Under the pieces are notes generated by a model. It worked only from the letters and a program-made list of their open reading frames with translations. It ran no database searches and was not told the origin of the DNA. A stretch of DNA of 64,000 bases, taken from positions 3,534,001-3,598,000 of the forward strand of contig CP099977.1 in NCBI GenBank assembly GCA_024372495.1, given 5' to 3'. Positions 50,583-61,160 of the stretch are shown one piece after another (position 1 is the stretch's first letter; every line of letters begins with the position of its first letter). A program made the position numbers and the translations under genes. This DNA comes from Pseudarthrobacter sp. Fe7 (GTDB taxonomy: Bacteria; Actinomycetota; Actinomycetes; Actinomycetales; Micrococcaceae).

Positions 50583-51092
50583 TTACTTGTTGCCGTCCTC
50601 GTCAAGGTCCCCGTCGTCGGTGAGGTCCAGGTCCTCTTCGTCGAAGTCGTCCTCGTCGATGTCCACGGCACCGGACGCATCTGTCTTGTACGGGTCAGCT
50701 TCGCCTGCGTGCATGGCGCTGGCCGCGAGGGCAGCCACCTCGGCGTCGCGCCTTTTGGCCTCCCGCAGCAGCTCTTCCAGGTTGGAAGCGTTGACGGGAA
50801 TCTGGTCGGCCACGAACTCAAGGGTGGGAGTAAGGCGAACGGTGATGTTCCGGCCAACTTCCTGCCGGAGCACCCCCTTGGCTTTCTCAAGGCCCTTGGC
50901 AGCATCAGCCTGGACGGCCTGGTCGCCAAAGACGGTGTAGTAGACGGTGGCGTGCTGCAGATCATTGGTCACGCGGGCATCGGTAACAGTAATGCCCTCC
51001 AGCCGGGGATCCTTGACCTTCCGGCCCAGAGCCTCAGCAACAACAACCTTAATCCGCTGCGCCAACTTGGCAGCACGTGCCGGATCAGCCAT
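50583..51092 (-). CDS. rbfA: 30S ribosome-binding factor RbfA
   Basis: About 169 aa from MADPARAAKLAQRIK. KH-fold maturation factor for the 30S subunit: VKDPRLEGITVTDARVTNDL, ATVYYTVFG and RNITVRLTPTLEFVAD are diagnostic. The last ~40 residues are strongly acidic (DIDEDDFDEEDLDLTDDGD), common in actinobacterial RbfA. Intact. It is separated from infB by about 250 bases carrying a large nested hairpin. Confidence 0.94.
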   Translation of the reverse strand: MADPARAAKLAQRIKVVVAEALGRKVKDPRLEGITVTDARVTNDLQHATVYYTVFGDQAVQADAAKGLEKAKGVLRQEVGRNITVRLTPTLEFVADQIPVNASNLEELLREAKRRDAEVAALAASAMHAGEADPYKTDASGAVDIDEDDFDEEDLDLTDDGDLDEDGNK

Positions 51093-51202
51093 GAACAACT
51101 CCTATGAGAAGAAAAAATTAGGGACGTACGACGGCGGCGCAGGGCCAGCCAACGCACCCAAGGTTCGGATGCCACACACCAAAGGCGAGTCTACGACGGA
51201 CG

Positions 51203-51322
51203 CCGTTGGGATTTTTCCGGCGGCCCGGGAGTGGCATCGGGCCTGCCGGAGCCTGGGCGGCCGACGTCGTAAGACGTTGGCCGCCCAGCGAAGGGGCGGG
51301 GCCGCCGGAAGAATCCCAGCGG
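51203..51322. repeat. Large nested inverted repeat between infB and rbfA
   Basis: An outer pair of arms (51203-51226 and 51297-51322; CCGTTGGGATT..CCGGCGGCC against GGCCGCCGGAAGAATCCCAG) encloses an inner 15-base hairpin at 51254-51287 (TGGGCGGCCGACGTC, loop GTAA, complementary arm with one G-T pair). The whole 250-base interval holds no gene. It lies in the infB-rbfA transcript, so it is probably an RNA structure acting as terminator, attenuator or processing site. Confidence 0.65.
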
Positions 51323-51342
51323 CCCCACCAAGGAGTACAACC

Positions 51343-54258
51343 TTAGACGCGCGGCTTCTCGCGCATCTCGAAGGTCTCGATGATGTCGCCTTCGGTGATG
51401 TCGTTGTACGAGCCAAGACCGATACCGCACTCGAAGTCCGTGCGGACCTCGGTGGCGTCGTCCTTGAAGCGCTTGAGCGTCTCAACGGTGAGGTTGTCGC
51501 CGATGATCTTGCCGTCGCGGCTGATGCGGGCCTTGGCGTTGCGCCGGATGATTCCGGAGCGGACGATCGAGCCTGCAATGTTGCCGAACTTGGACGAGCG
51601 GAAGACTTCGCGGACCTCGGCCGTGCCCAGTGGACCTCTTCGTACTCCGGCTTGAGCATGCCCTTGAGGGCTGCTTCGATGTCATCGATTGCTGCGTAGA
51701 TGACGGAGTAGAAGCGCATGTCCACACCTTCGCGGTCTGCCAGTTCGGCAACCCGCTCGGCGGGCTTGACGTTGAAGCCGATGATGACGGCGGAGTCGAC
51801 CGTTGCCAGGTTGACGTCGTTCTGGGTGATGGCACCCACACCGCGGTGGATGACGCGCAGCACGCCTTCGCCGACGTCGATCTTGAGCAGTGCGTCTTCG
51901 AGGGCTTCCACGGCACCGGACACGTCACCCTTGAGGATGAGGTTGAGGGTGTCGATCTTGCCTTCGGCGACGGCCTGGTCGAAGTCTTCCAGGCTGATGC
52001 GCTTACGGCGCTTGGCCAGGGCGGCGTTGCGGTCGGCTGCTTCACGCTTCTCGGCAATCTGGCGGGCGGTGCGCTCGTCAGCGGTCACGAAGAAGGTGTC
52101 GCCGGCGCGCGGCACGTTGGACAGACCCAGCACCTGCACAGGGCGGGACGGGCCTGCCTCGGTCAGGGCGCTCCCGTCGTCGTCGAACATCGCACGGACG
52201 CGGCCGTGGGCCGTGCCTGCCACGATGGTGTCGCCGACGCGGAGGGTACCGGACTGGACCAGGACGGTGGCAACTGCACCGCGGCCCTTGTCCAGGTTGG
52301 CTTCGATCGCGATACCGCGGGCGTCCTTGTTCGGGTTGGCGCGCATGTCCAGGGCAGCATCCGCGGTGAGCAGGACGGCCTCGAGCAGCTCGTCGATGTT
52401 GAGGTTCTGGCGGGCAGAGACCTCCACGAACATGGTGTCGCCACCGTACTCTTCCGGAACCAGGCCGTACTCGGTCAGCTGGCCGCGGACCTTGTCCGGG
52501 TTGGCGCCTTCCTTATCGATCTTGTTCACGGCCACGACGATCGGCACGTTGGCCGCCTGGGCGTGGTTGAGCGCTTCGATGGTCTGCGGCATAACGCCGT
52601 CGTCCGCTGCGACAACCAGGATGGCGATGTCGGTGACCTTCGCACCACGGGCACGCATGGCGGTGAACGCCTCGTGGCCCGGGGTATCGATGAAGGTGAT
52701 CTTCCGGTCATTGCCCTCGTGGTTGTGCGTGACCTGGTAAGCACCGATGTGCTGCGTGATGCCGCCGTGCTCGCCTGCCATAACGTCAGACTTACGGATG
52801 GCATCGAGCAGGCGGGTCTTACCGTGGTCGACGTGGCCCATGACGGTGACTACCGGAGGACGTGCCTCGAGGTCTTCGTCGCCTTCGGCTTCCAGCTCAG
52901 CCTCGAAGTCGATATCGAAGCCGGAGAGCAGTTCGCGCTCTTCGTCCTCGGGGGAAACCACCTGAAGCTTGTAGCCAAGCTCCTCGCCGAGCAGGGCGAA
53001 GGTTTCCTCGTCCAGCGACTGCGTGGCCGTGGCCATTTCACCGAGGTGGAACAGCACGGTGACCAGCGCGGCGGGGTTTGCCTCAATCTTGTCGGCGAAG
53101 TCCGTGATGGACGAACCACGGCGAAGCCGGATGACGGTGTTGCCGTCGCCGCGGGGTACGCTCACGCCGCCCAGCGACGGGGCGCTCATCTGCTCAAGTT
53201 CCTGGCGCTTTGCACGCTTGGACTTGCGCTGCTTGCCACGGCCTGCGCCGCCCTTGCCGAAGGCACCCTGGGTACCGCCGCGTCCGCGGCCGCCCTTGCC
53301 GAAGCCACCGCCGGCGGGAGCACCGCCGCCGCCACCGGGACCGCCGGTGCCGGGAGCGCCACCGGGGCGTCCGGGTCCGCGGCCGCCGCCGGGACGTCCT
53401 GCACCTGCGGGTGCGGGACGTTCGGTGCGGTTGGGCATCATGCCGGGAGTGGGTCGGGGCCCGCCGGGGCGCGGCGCACCCGGACGGGGTCCACCTGCGC
53501 CTGCTGCCGGACGCGGGCCACCCGCACCGGCTGCGGGACGCGGCCCACCGGGACGGGGTCCGCCTGCGCCTGCTGCGGGACGCGGGCCACCGGGGCGGTC
53601 GCCGTCGGTGCGGCTGCCGCCGGGGCGGGGCATGCCCTGCGAGGTGGCGAACGGGTTGTTGCCCGGACGCGGAGCGCGCTCACCGTCTCCGCCGCGGCCC
53701 CGGGGCATACCCTGGGAGGTGGCGAAGGGGTTGTTGCCCGGACGCGGGCCGCCTGGCCGGGGACCCGACCCGCCCGCAGATCCACCCGGACGGGAGGACG
53801 GAGCGGGGGTCTCAGCCTTTGGGGCCGGGCGTGCACCGGGCTTTGCGCCGGTGGACGGCGCAGCCGCAGACGGCGCACCTGAAGTCGGAGCCTCGGGCGC
53901 GGCAGGCGCTGCGGGAGCGGGGGCTGCCGGTGCGGCAGCCTTTGCTGCCGGCGCGGCGGGAGCCGCCGGAGCCGGTGCCTCGGCCTTGGGGGCCGGAGCC
54001 TTGGGCGCAGCCGGGCCGGGAGCCGGGGCTGACGGGCGGTTGCCTGCTACGGGAGCGGGTGCCTTGGGGGCAGCGGCGGGTGCTGCTGACTTTGCGGCAG
54101 CGTCGGGGAAGGCGTTGCGCAGTTTCCGCACAACGGGGGCCTCGATGGTTGACGAGGCGGAGCGAACGAATTCGCCCAGTTCCTGCAGTTTTGTCACTGC
54201 ATCTTTGGAAGTTATACCGAGGCTCTTTGGCGAGCTCATGTACGCGGACCTTGGCCAC
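51343..54258 (-). CDS. infB: Translation initiation factor IF-2, frame broken twice
   Basis: Repaired length about 971 aa from GTG at 54258 (AGGAG upstream). IF2-N domain ([21 protein letters not shown]) is followed by about 300 residues of Ala/Pro/Gly-rich low complexity with tandem [15 protein letters not shown] repeats. A second IF2-N-like segment, the G domain ([50 protein letters not shown]) and the C-terminal fMet-tRNA-binding domains follow. Breaks: AGGCT at 54220-54224 and AGT at 51629-51631 for AGCT; repair of the latter gives [16 protein letters not shown]. The two cancel, restoring the end EKPRV. Confidence 0.96.
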
Positions 54259-54410
54259 ATTTCTCCTGTCTCGGTCCGCACCGAGCCAGGCACGAACCGT
54301 CTACTTCTTACTGCGGACCCCAGCCACTGTTGATGCGAAGGGGCCCATTGCAGAGCGCAACAAAGTTGTCATCGTTACGCACTCATCGCTGGGAACTCAT
54401 CGGGTTTCCA

Positions 54411-54758
54411 TCAGATTTCTGACCCGCTTTCAGGTTGGACGGTTGGTGTTGCAGCCACCGGGGCGGCGTCAACGTTCGGGTCTGGCGTGATCCAGTGTTC
54501 GACGGCGGCGGTCCCGGTTGCGCCCGGAAGGGCACGCCCGAATGCTCGCCGCTTGATCGCCAGAGCCAGGCACGATGCGCTGGGGTGCAGCCAAGCACCC
54601 CGGCCAGCCATCCGGCGTCGTTCATCCACCAGGACAGCGGTTGACCCGCTGCCTGCGGCGACGAGCCGGAGCAACTGCGACCGCGTGCCCTTCTTCCGGC
54701 AACCGATGCAGGTACGTTGGGGCTGATTCCCGGTGGAAAGCACTTCTGCCACGGTCAT
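54411..54758 (-). CDS. ylxR: YlxR family (DUF448) RNA-binding protein
   Basis: About 115 aa from MTVAEVLSTGNQPQR. The conserved core is RTCIGCRKKGTRSQLLRLV and GRGAWLHPSASCLALAIKRRAFGRAL, which is diagnostic for YlxR between nusA and infB. A non-conserved acidic tail follows. Members bind nucleic acid or RNase P in some species; the role here is unknown. Intact. Confidence 0.92.
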   Translation of the reverse strand: MTVAEVLSTGNQPQRTCIGCRKKGTRSQLLRLVAAGSGSTAVLVDERRRMAGRGAWLHPSASCLALAIKRRAFGRALPGATGTAAVEHWITPDPNVDAAPVAATPTVQPESGSEI

Positions 54759-54895
54759 CGTCCTGACGTTCTTTCTGCTGGCCCAGGTTTGACCGCCTCC
54801 GCAGATACGGAAACGAGCACGCCCAAGGCACACGGCTACCGGCCGTTAGGCGCGGTCTTATCTATTCTAGCCCCTCCGGGCCGTTCTGCCCGAAA

Positions 54896-54928
54896 CAGGG
54901 TGGCTGCCGCGGGGCACCAGCCACCCTG
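54896..54928 (-). terminator. Hairpin after nusA
   Basis: CAGGGTGGCTG / CAGCCACCCTG, 11-base stem with an 11-base loop, starting seven bases after the nusA stop. Because ylxR and infB follow, it may be a read-through terminator or processing site. Confidence 0.65.
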
Positions 54929-54934
54929 CAGGGT

Positions 54935-55915
54935 TCACTTGTCGCGGTTGTCCGCGGCGTCGGAGACGATGTCGATGCGCCACCCGGTCAGCTTGGCCGC
55001 CAGGCGGGCGTTCTGGCCCTCCTTGCCGATGGCCAGGGACAGCTGGTAGTCCGGGACCACAACGCGGGCGGAGCGCGTGGCTTCGTCAGTGATGGTGACC
55101 GAATTCACGCGGGACGGCGAGAGTGCGCTGGCAATGAAAGTGGCCGGGTTCTCGCTGAAGTCGACGATGTCGATCTTTTCGTCGTTCAACTCGGTCATGA
55201 CCGCGCGGACGCGGGAGCCCATTTCCCCGATGCAGGCGCCCTTGGCGTTGATCCCCGGGGTGTTGGCCTTGACGGCGATCTTGGTGCGGTGTCCGGCTTC
55301 GCGGGCCAGCGCCACGATTTCCACCGAGTGGTCGGCGATTTCGGGTACTTCGAGTTCGAAGAGTTTCCGGACCAGGCCCGGGTGTGACCGGGACAGCGTG
55401 ACGGACGGGCCCTTGGTGCCGCGGTGCACATCGATAACCAGTGCGCGCAAGCGGTTTCCGTGGATGTACTTCTCCCCGGGAACCTGCTCGGGCGGGGGAA
55501 GGAGTGCCTCCAGCGACCCGAGGTTGACCTGGATCATGTGGGGGTTGTTGCCCTGCTGGACGGTGCCGGACACCAGTTCGCCTTCGCGGCCCTTGAATTC
55601 GCCCAGGACGTTGTCGTCCTCAACGTCGCGCAGGCGCTGCAGGATGATCTGCCGCGCGGTGCTGGCGGCGATGCGGCCAAACCCCTCCGGGGTGTCCTCG
55701 AACTCCCCGATGGGAGCGCCGTCGTCGTCAATTTCGACGGCCCAAATGGTCACGTGGCCGCTTTTGCGGTCCAGTTCGGCGCGCGCTTTTTCGAAGGCGC
55801 CGGGTGACTTGTGGTAGGCCACCAGGAGCGCCTGCTCGATGGTGGGGATCAGGAGGTCCAGCGGGATTTCACGCTCACGCTCCAAAAGTCTCAGTGCGCT
55901 CATGTCAATATCCAT
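54935..55915 (-). CDS. nusA: Transcription termination/antitermination factor NusA
   Basis: 326 aa, intact, the short actinobacterial form. An N-terminal RNA-polymerase-binding domain ([15 protein letters not shown]) is followed by S1 ([19 protein letters not shown]) and two KH domains ([45 protein letters not shown]). No acidic C-terminal repeats. Its start codon overlaps the rimP stop (TGATG). Confidence 0.95.
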   Translation of the reverse strand: MDIDMSALRLLEREREIPLDLLIPTIEQALLVAYHKSPGAFEKARAELDRKSGHVTIWAVEIDDDGAPIGEFEDTPEGFGRIAASTARQIILQRLRDVEDDNVLGEFKGREGELVSGTVQQGNNPHMIQVNLGSLEALLPPPEQVPGEKYIHGNRLRALVIDVHRGTKGPSVTLSRSHPGLVRKLFELEVPEIADHSVEIVALAREAGHRTKIAVKANTPGINAKGACIGEMGSRVRAVMTELNDEKIDIVDFSENPATFIASALSPSRVNSVTITDEATRSARVVVPDYQLSLAIGKEGQNARLAAKLTGWRIDIVSDAADNRDK

Positions 55916-56526
55916 CAGGCCTCCTCGGAAGGTCCATTGTGTTCAGGTTCCAGACCGTCCTCCGGGAGGTGGCTGAATTCGATCTCGACTTTTCCGTTGC
56001 GGATCCTGTCGAAAGGAAGCTTTATGGGTTCACCCTGCCGGGGCTTCATGCCCTTCTTGACGGCCACCTCGGGGATAAGCGTTACTCCCCCGCCGTCCAC
56101 TGCCTGGATGCGGCCGGTGACGTTTTCGCCCTGGATGACGTTGACCTTGACCATGCGGCCGCGGGCCCGGTGCCAGTGCCGGGGCTCCGTGAGGGGACGT
56201 CCGACGCCGGGCGAGGACACTTCGAGGTCGTAGGGACGGCCGTCGTCGTTGGGATCGTTGTCCAGCACATCCGAGAGCACCCTGGAGATGTCCGCGATGA
56301 CGTCCAGGCTGACCCCGCCGGCTTCCTCCTGCGGCAGGTCCACTACAACGTGGACCACGCGGTGGGAGCCGGGAATGATGGCCACATCCTCAAGGTACAG
56401 GCGGTTGGCCTGGACCGCGGGTTCCAGGAGGGCCTGGAGCCGGGCAGCTTCGGGGTTGTGGGCCTGCGCGGTTCCGCTTCCCGTTCCGGTGTGGTCTGGT
56501 GAAGCCGTGGCTTCTGCATTGCTCAC
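55915..56526 (-). CDS. rimP: Ribosome maturation factor RimP
   Basis: About 203 aa from GTG at 56526, chosen because GGGAGG lies upstream; ATG at 56577 would make it longer. Core stretches are [31 protein letters not shown] in parts, [18 protein letters not shown] and the C-terminal SH3-like [16 protein letters not shown]. It assists 30S assembly. First gene of the rimP-nusA-ylxR-infB-rbfA series. Intact. Confidence 0.92.
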   Translation of the reverse strand: MSNAEATASPDHTGTGSGTAQAHNPEAARLQALLEPAVQANRLYLEDVAIIPGSHRVVHVVVDLPQEEAGGVSLDVIADISRVLSDVLDNDPNDDGRPYDLEVSSPGVGRPLTEPRHWHRARGRMVKVNVIQGENVTGRIQAVDGGGVTLIPEVAVKKGMKPRQGEPIKLPFDRIRNGKVEIEFSHLPEDGLEPEHNGPSEEA

Positions 56527-56615
56527 GATGCCGGCCGCCCTCCCTATAGATGATGTGGTGTTTACTAGCGTAGCCATTTTACCGGCCCAGTGGTGCACCC
56601 GGGTGCCCCCTCAGC

Positions 56616-57761
56616 GTGACACCATGGTCTGTTGTGAAAGGCCCCCGCCAGGACACCGTTCCCCGCACGCGCCTGCTGCGGTTTGCCGTTTTTGCCCTTG
56701 CTGCCCTGGTTGTCCTGAGCCTCGGTTTCGTCCTGGTTCCCGCGGAAAAGCCCGCCCCTGCGGAGCCTCCGTTCTCGGAACAGGCCAGGGCTGCAGCCCT
56801 CACGGCGGCACTGGACCTGCGGGCCGCCGGGTTGAAGCTCACGTCCACCGGGGACGCGAATCCCGCCGCCTTGGACCCCGTTGTGACCTTGCTGACCATC
56901 CAGGCCAGGGCGTTGATGGTCCCGGCAGCCGGGTCGGCCACTGCAGCTGCCCACACGTCCCCGCCCCCAACTGCGCCGCATGCTTCCACCGACGGTCCCC
57001 GTAACCTTGCGGAGCTTGTCCTGGCCCTGGCAGACAGCGGGAGGACCCGCGTCAAGGACGCCGAAACGGCCGACGGCGGCATGGCCCGGCTTCTCGCCGG
57101 CGCGGGCACCGCCCAACTCATCGCTGCCGGCCGCCTTGCAGCCGCCACGGCAGTACCCCTGCCGCAGGAGGCTGCAGGAACGGACGCGGAGGTCCCCGGG
57201 ACATCAGCAACCGCTTCTTCCTGTCCATCGCCATCAGCCCCGGCCGCCCGGGAAAGCACGAGGCCCGGCACTCCCCCGGGCACCCGCCAGGCACTGGCCG
57301 CCGCTATTTCGGCGGAGCAGCAGGCGGTCTACGGCTACCAGGCAGCGCTCCCCCGGCTCGCTCCCGCTGAAACCGGCACCGCAGCGGAATTCCTGGCGCG
57401 GCACAAGGAACTGGCCGGCGCCGCGGAGGAACGCCTCCGGCTGGCCTGCGGCGGGTACGTGCCGCAACAGCCCGGGTACGTCCTCGATCCGGGCTTCCTG
57501 GTTGCCCCGGGGGCCGCGTTGGGCAAGCTCGAGGCAGCCACACTGGCGTCCTATGGCGACGTTGTGGCGGTATCGCAGGGCCAGGACCGCAGGTGGGCCC
57601 TGGCAGCCCTCCAGGCCGCGGCACGCCGGGCCCAGCGGTGGGGTGCAGACCCCGGTCCTGTCCCTGGCCTCACCCTGGACGCCGGCCAACTCCCTGCACT
57701 TCCCCCGGACGATGCCCTTCCCTCCGGGACTGGCCAGACGCCGTCGCCCGCCACGTCCTGA
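56616..57761 (+). CDS. Membrane-anchored protein with C-terminal DUF4439 ferritin-like domain
   Basis: 381 aa from GTG at 56616; the GTG at 56634 (VKGPRQDTVPR) is equally likely. One membrane anchor (about 22-42, LLRFAVFALAALVVLSL) is followed by an Ala-rich helical region (55-190) and a low-complexity linker. The DUF4439 four-helix domain begins near 225 (LAAAISAEQQAVYGYQAALPRL, FLARHKELAGAAEERLRL). Members are ferritin-like but metal binding is unproven. It is divergent from rimP and upstream of an iron/manganese-type transporter on the same strand. Confidence 0.75.
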   Translation: MTPWSVVKGPRQDTVPRTRLLRFAVFALAALVVLSLGFVLVPAEKPAPAEPPFSEQARAAALTAALDLRAAGLKLTSTGDANPAALDPVVTLLTIQARALMVPAAGSATAAAHTSPPPTAPHASTDGPRNLAELVLALADSGRTRVKDAETADGGMARLLAGAGTAQLIAAGRLAAATAVPLPQEAAGTDAEVPGTSATASSCPSPSAPAARESTRPGTPPGTRQALAAAISAEQQAVYGYQAALPRLAPAETGTAAEFLARHKELAGAAEERLRLACGGYVPQQPGYVLDPGFLVAPGAALGKLEAATLASYGDVVAVSQGQDRRWALAALQAAARRAQRWGADPGPVPGLTLDAGQLPALPPDDALPSGTGQTPSPATS

Positions 57762-57825
57762 GCCCTTCCGTGGACGCCGGGTACCCCACACTTGACCCGA
57801 ACTGGAAAGGAAAGCCACATGGAGG

Positions 57826-58629
57826 GTGGCATTGGCCGGGCCTGAGTGGTTTGCTGAAGAAATGAACGCGGACGAATCGGCCGACGCGCCGGGAGCCAGT
57901 GCAGCCGGCCCGGGCCTGAACGGACACCTTGGGACAGAACCGCACGGCGACGACATCGCGCACCGGCTGAACTGGCTGCGGGCCGGTGTCCTGGGCGCCA
58001 ACGACGGCATCGTCTCGGTGGCGGCGATCGTGGTGGGCGTGGCCGGGGCCACCGCCGAGCTGGGCCCCATCCTCACCGCCGGCGTGGCCGGGGTGGTGGG
58101 CGGTGCGGTGTCCATGGCGCTGGGCGAATATGTTTCCGTCAGCAGCCAAAGCGACAGCCAGCGGGCGCTGATCGAGAAGGAACGCCGGGAGCTGGCGGAG
58201 GAACCGGAAGCGGAACTGGCCGAGCTCACCGCCATCTACCAGGCCAAGGGCCTCACCCCTGAAACAGCTGCCAAGGTTGCCAAGGAGCTGACGGCGCACG
58301 ACGTCCTGGCAGCGCACCTGTCGGCCGAGCTCAATATCGATGAGGCAGATATCGTCAGTCCCTGGCACGCGGCATTCGCGTCGGCCATTGCCTTCACCAT
58401 CGGGGCCATCCTGCCCATGCTGGCCATCCTGCTCCCGCCACCGGGGATCCGCGTCCCGCTGACCTTCATTTCGGTCCTGGTGGCCCTGGCCCTGACGGGT
58501 GCCCTTGGTGCCTGGATCGGCGGAGGCTCGAGAACCCGGGCAGCTGTCCGTGTGGTGGTGGGCGGGGCCCTGGCACTCGCGGCCACGTTCGTGATCGGCA
58601 ACCTGCTCGGCGCCTCCGGGGTTGTCTGA
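57826..58629 (+). CDS. VIT1/CCC1 family iron/manganese transporter
   Basis: 267 aa from GTG at 57826 (GGAGG immediately upstream); ATG at 57862 (MNADESAD) is possible. Five helices: the first begins LRAGVLGANDGIVSVAAIVVGVAGA, a family signature, then GGAVSMALGEYVSVSSQSDSQRALI leads into the cytoplasmic helical metal-binding region rich in Glu (ERRELAEEPEAELAELTAIY), followed by the last three helices. Exports or sequesters Fe2+/Mn2+. Intact. Confidence 0.88.
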   Translation: MALAGPEWFAEEMNADESADAPGASAAGPGLNGHLGTEPHGDDIAHRLNWLRAGVLGANDGIVSVAAIVVGVAGATAELGPILTAGVAGVVGGAVSMALGEYVSVSSQSDSQRALIEKERRELAEEPEAELAELTAIYQAKGLTPETAAKVAKELTAHDVLAAHLSAELNIDEADIVSPWHAAFASAIAFTIGAILPMLAILLPPPGIRVPLTFISVLVALALTGALGAWIGGGSRTRAAVRVVVGGALALAATFVIGNLLGASGVV

Positions 58630-58633
58630 TCAC

Positions 58634-59675
58634 ATGGTGCCTGGCCCCGTCCTGCCCACAGTTCCCATTCCTTCAGCCCTTTCCGCCCGTTACGCACGCA
58701 GCAGTCCGGGCCGCGCGTGGCTGGATAGTCTGCCGGACCTGCTGGCGGACTGCCTGGAGCAGTGGCAGTTGACGGTTGACCTGGCACGGGGCAGCTTCCC
58801 GTGGAGCGGCCACGGCGGCCTGGTGGTCCCGGTGCGGCAGGAGGACGGGTCCCCCGCAGCCCTCAAAATCGCCTTTCCCCACGATGAGGCCAAGGTGGAG
58901 CGGCACGCACTTGCACTTTGGGCCGGCCGCGGCGCGGTCACCCTGCTGGCCTCGGACAACGGATCCTGCGCCATGCTCCTGGAACGCCTCGACGCCGGCC
59001 GGTCGCTGGCTGATTTGCCCATGGACGACGCAGCGCAGGTGTGGGGCGGATTGGTGCGGCAACTGGGGCTTGCCCCGGACCGCCGCGCCGAATGGCAGGA
59101 ATTCAGCCATATTGCGGCCCGCGCCGAGCAATGGAGCGACGACCTGCCCGCGGACTGGGAACAGCTGGGCCGGCCCTTTCCCAGGTGGCTGCTGGAGGCG
59201 GCCTTGGAGGTGTGCCAAACCCGCGGCGTTGGTGGGACGCAGGTCTTCCCGCGATCTCCTGGTCCACACGGACCTGCATTTCCTGAACGTCCTGGCGCGG
59301 CCGGGCACGGCGGGGCCGGCCGGGACGCCGGCACCGGCCGGCTATGCGGCGATCGATCCGCAGCCAATGATCGGCGAGCCGGAATTCGGCGTCGCTCCGC
59401 TGCTGTGGAACCGGATCGGCGACCTGCCCGCGGCCAACCCCGGTCCGGCACTCCTGCGGCGCTGCCACGACTTCAGCGCTGCCGCCGGACTTGACCCGGA
59501 GGTGGCCAGGCAATGGGGCATTGCCAGGGAGGTGGAAAATGCCCTGGAGTATGCTGCGCAGGGCCATCTGCGTGACCTGGCACGGTCGCTCTGGGTTTCC
59601 AGCACCCTTGCCGGGAACACCTTGGACGGCCTCCCGCATCCCCACGCGCTGCCGGAACCGGGACAGGACGGATAG
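58634..59675 (+). CDS. Aminoglycoside phosphotransferase-like kinase, frame broken
   Basis: Repaired length about 346 aa. The stretch GGLVVPVRQEDGSPAALKIAFPHDEAKVERHALALWAG carries the ATP-binding lysine (ALKIAF). The catalytic Brenner motif is LLVHTDLHFLNVLAR, and YAAIDPQPMIGEPEFGVAPLLWN supplies the Mg-binding Asp. These match the aminoglycoside/hydroxyurea phosphotransferase family. The break is around 59215-59255, most simply an extra G near 59230, so the sequence just before the Brenner motif is uncertain. Resistance activity cannot be assumed; many such genes are housekeeping kinases. Confidence 0.8.
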
Positions 59676-59712
59676 GGCCCGCGGCAGCTACGGGTCGAGT
59701 TCTGCCGAACGG

Positions 59713-61103
59713 TCAGGAGTTCCGTACGGCGGCCAGGGCTGACCGGACAGCGTCCACCGCCGTGGCCACGTCCTCCCCCGCCGTGTGCCAGTTGCTCACC
59801 GAAACCCGGAGGATGTGGCGGTCCCGCCAGTGCGAGCCGGACATCCACACCTTCCCCTCCTCGATGATGCGGGCCGTGACGGCACGGGTAGTGTCGTCAT
59901 CGCCGAAAGCCAGGCACACCTGCGTGTAGCCGACGTCGTTGAGCACCTCCACTCCGTCCAGGGCTCCCAGCCCGGCCGCGATGGCTGCAGCAGCAGCCGC
60001 CAGCCCGCCCACCTGGGCTGCGACGCCGTCGCGGCCCAGGCTTTTCAGGGCTGCCCACACCGGCACCCCCGTGCCCGGCGGGACAGTTCAGGGACCTTTT
60101 CGAAAGGATCGCCCGGGCCTTCAGCGTCATGGACCAGGTAGCTCGCGTGCAGGCCCATCGCGGCCCGCAGTGCAGTCTGGTCCCTGACAATGGCCATGCC
60201 GCAGTCGTAGGGCACGTTCAGGGTTTTGTGGGCATCGGTCCCCCACGAGTCTGCCTCCTCAAACCCCTGGGTAAGGTGCCTCAGTTCGGGCGCGGCTGCG
60301 GCCCACAACCCGAAGGCACCATCGATGTGCACCCACGCGCCGTGTTTCCGGGCAACGGCGATGGCCTCGGGGAAGGGATCGAAGGCGCCGGAGTGAAGGT
60401 TGCCCGCCTGGAGGCACACCAGCGCAGGCCCGGTGCCGGCGGCAAGGGCCGCATCAAGGGCTGCGGGGACCAGGCGGCCCTGGCCGTCGGCATCAACCTG
60501 CACCGGCTTGCCGAGGCCCAGGTAGCGCAGGCCAAGGTCCACGGTGTCGTGCCGTTCCCGGCCCACAAAGCAGCGGATCCGGGGTGCGCCGGAGAGACCG
60601 TCACGGTCCAGGTCCCAGCCGGCGTCCGCAAGCAAACGCCAGCGGGCTGCGGCCATGCCTGTGAAGTTCGCCATGGTGGCTCCGGTGACGAACCCGACGT
60701 CGGCCGCACTGGGCAGTCCCAGCAGTTCCAGAAGCCAGTGTCCGGCGGCTTCCTCGATGGCAGCAGTGGCAGGGGTTGCGTAGCGGAGCCCGGCGTTCTG
60801 GTCCCAGGCGCTGACCAGCCAGTCGGAGGCCAGGGCAGCGGGCAGGGTGCCGCCGATCACCCAGCCGAAGAACCGGCCGGAGGGCATTGCCATCAACCCT
60901 GGCTCGGCCGCGGCGGCCAGGAAATCGATTACGTCAGCGGCCGGCATGCCTGATTCCGGCAGCGGGCCGCCAAATACTTCGGCGAGTTCGGAGGCAGGCA
61001 CCCGGGGGCCAACGTGCCGGTTCGGGAGGCTGCCCAGCCACGCCTCCGAATGCCCTGCGGCGGCCGCCAGTGCCGCGGCATACTCGTCGTCGCGGTAAGC
61101 CAT
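59713..61103 (-). CDS. Group II PLP-dependent amino-acid decarboxylase, frame broken
   Basis: Repaired length about 463 aa. Aromatic-L-amino-acid/glutamate-decarboxylase-like fold: FVTGATMANFTGMAAAR, HIDGAFGLWA with the PLP Asp261, and Lys293 in WGTDAHKTLNVPYDCGMA as Schiff-base lysine. The frame breaks at the C run 60066-60070, one base short; repair gives SRRARGVPVWAALKSLGRDG. The substrate is not determinable; tryptophan, tyrosine/DOPA or a non-decarboxylating aldehyde-synthase role are all possible. Confidence 0.85.
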
Positions 61104-61160
61104 ACCTGCATGCTACGCCGGGCGGGGCCGGCCCACGAGGACCCGCTTCCCGCGATGGGA

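Noticed and set aside
51630..53882. Very long open frame on the plus strand opposite infB, and similar ones opposite ribF, hisC, rnj and pnp
   Set aside because: High-GC coding DNA keeps the antisense frames free of stops. They have no family resemblance, no ribosome sites, and the opposite strand carries recognised genes.
58634..59675. Antibiotic-resistance gene
   Set aside because: Kinase motifs of the aminoglycoside phosphotransferase family are present, but the protein is distant from known resistance enzymes, and the context is core genome.
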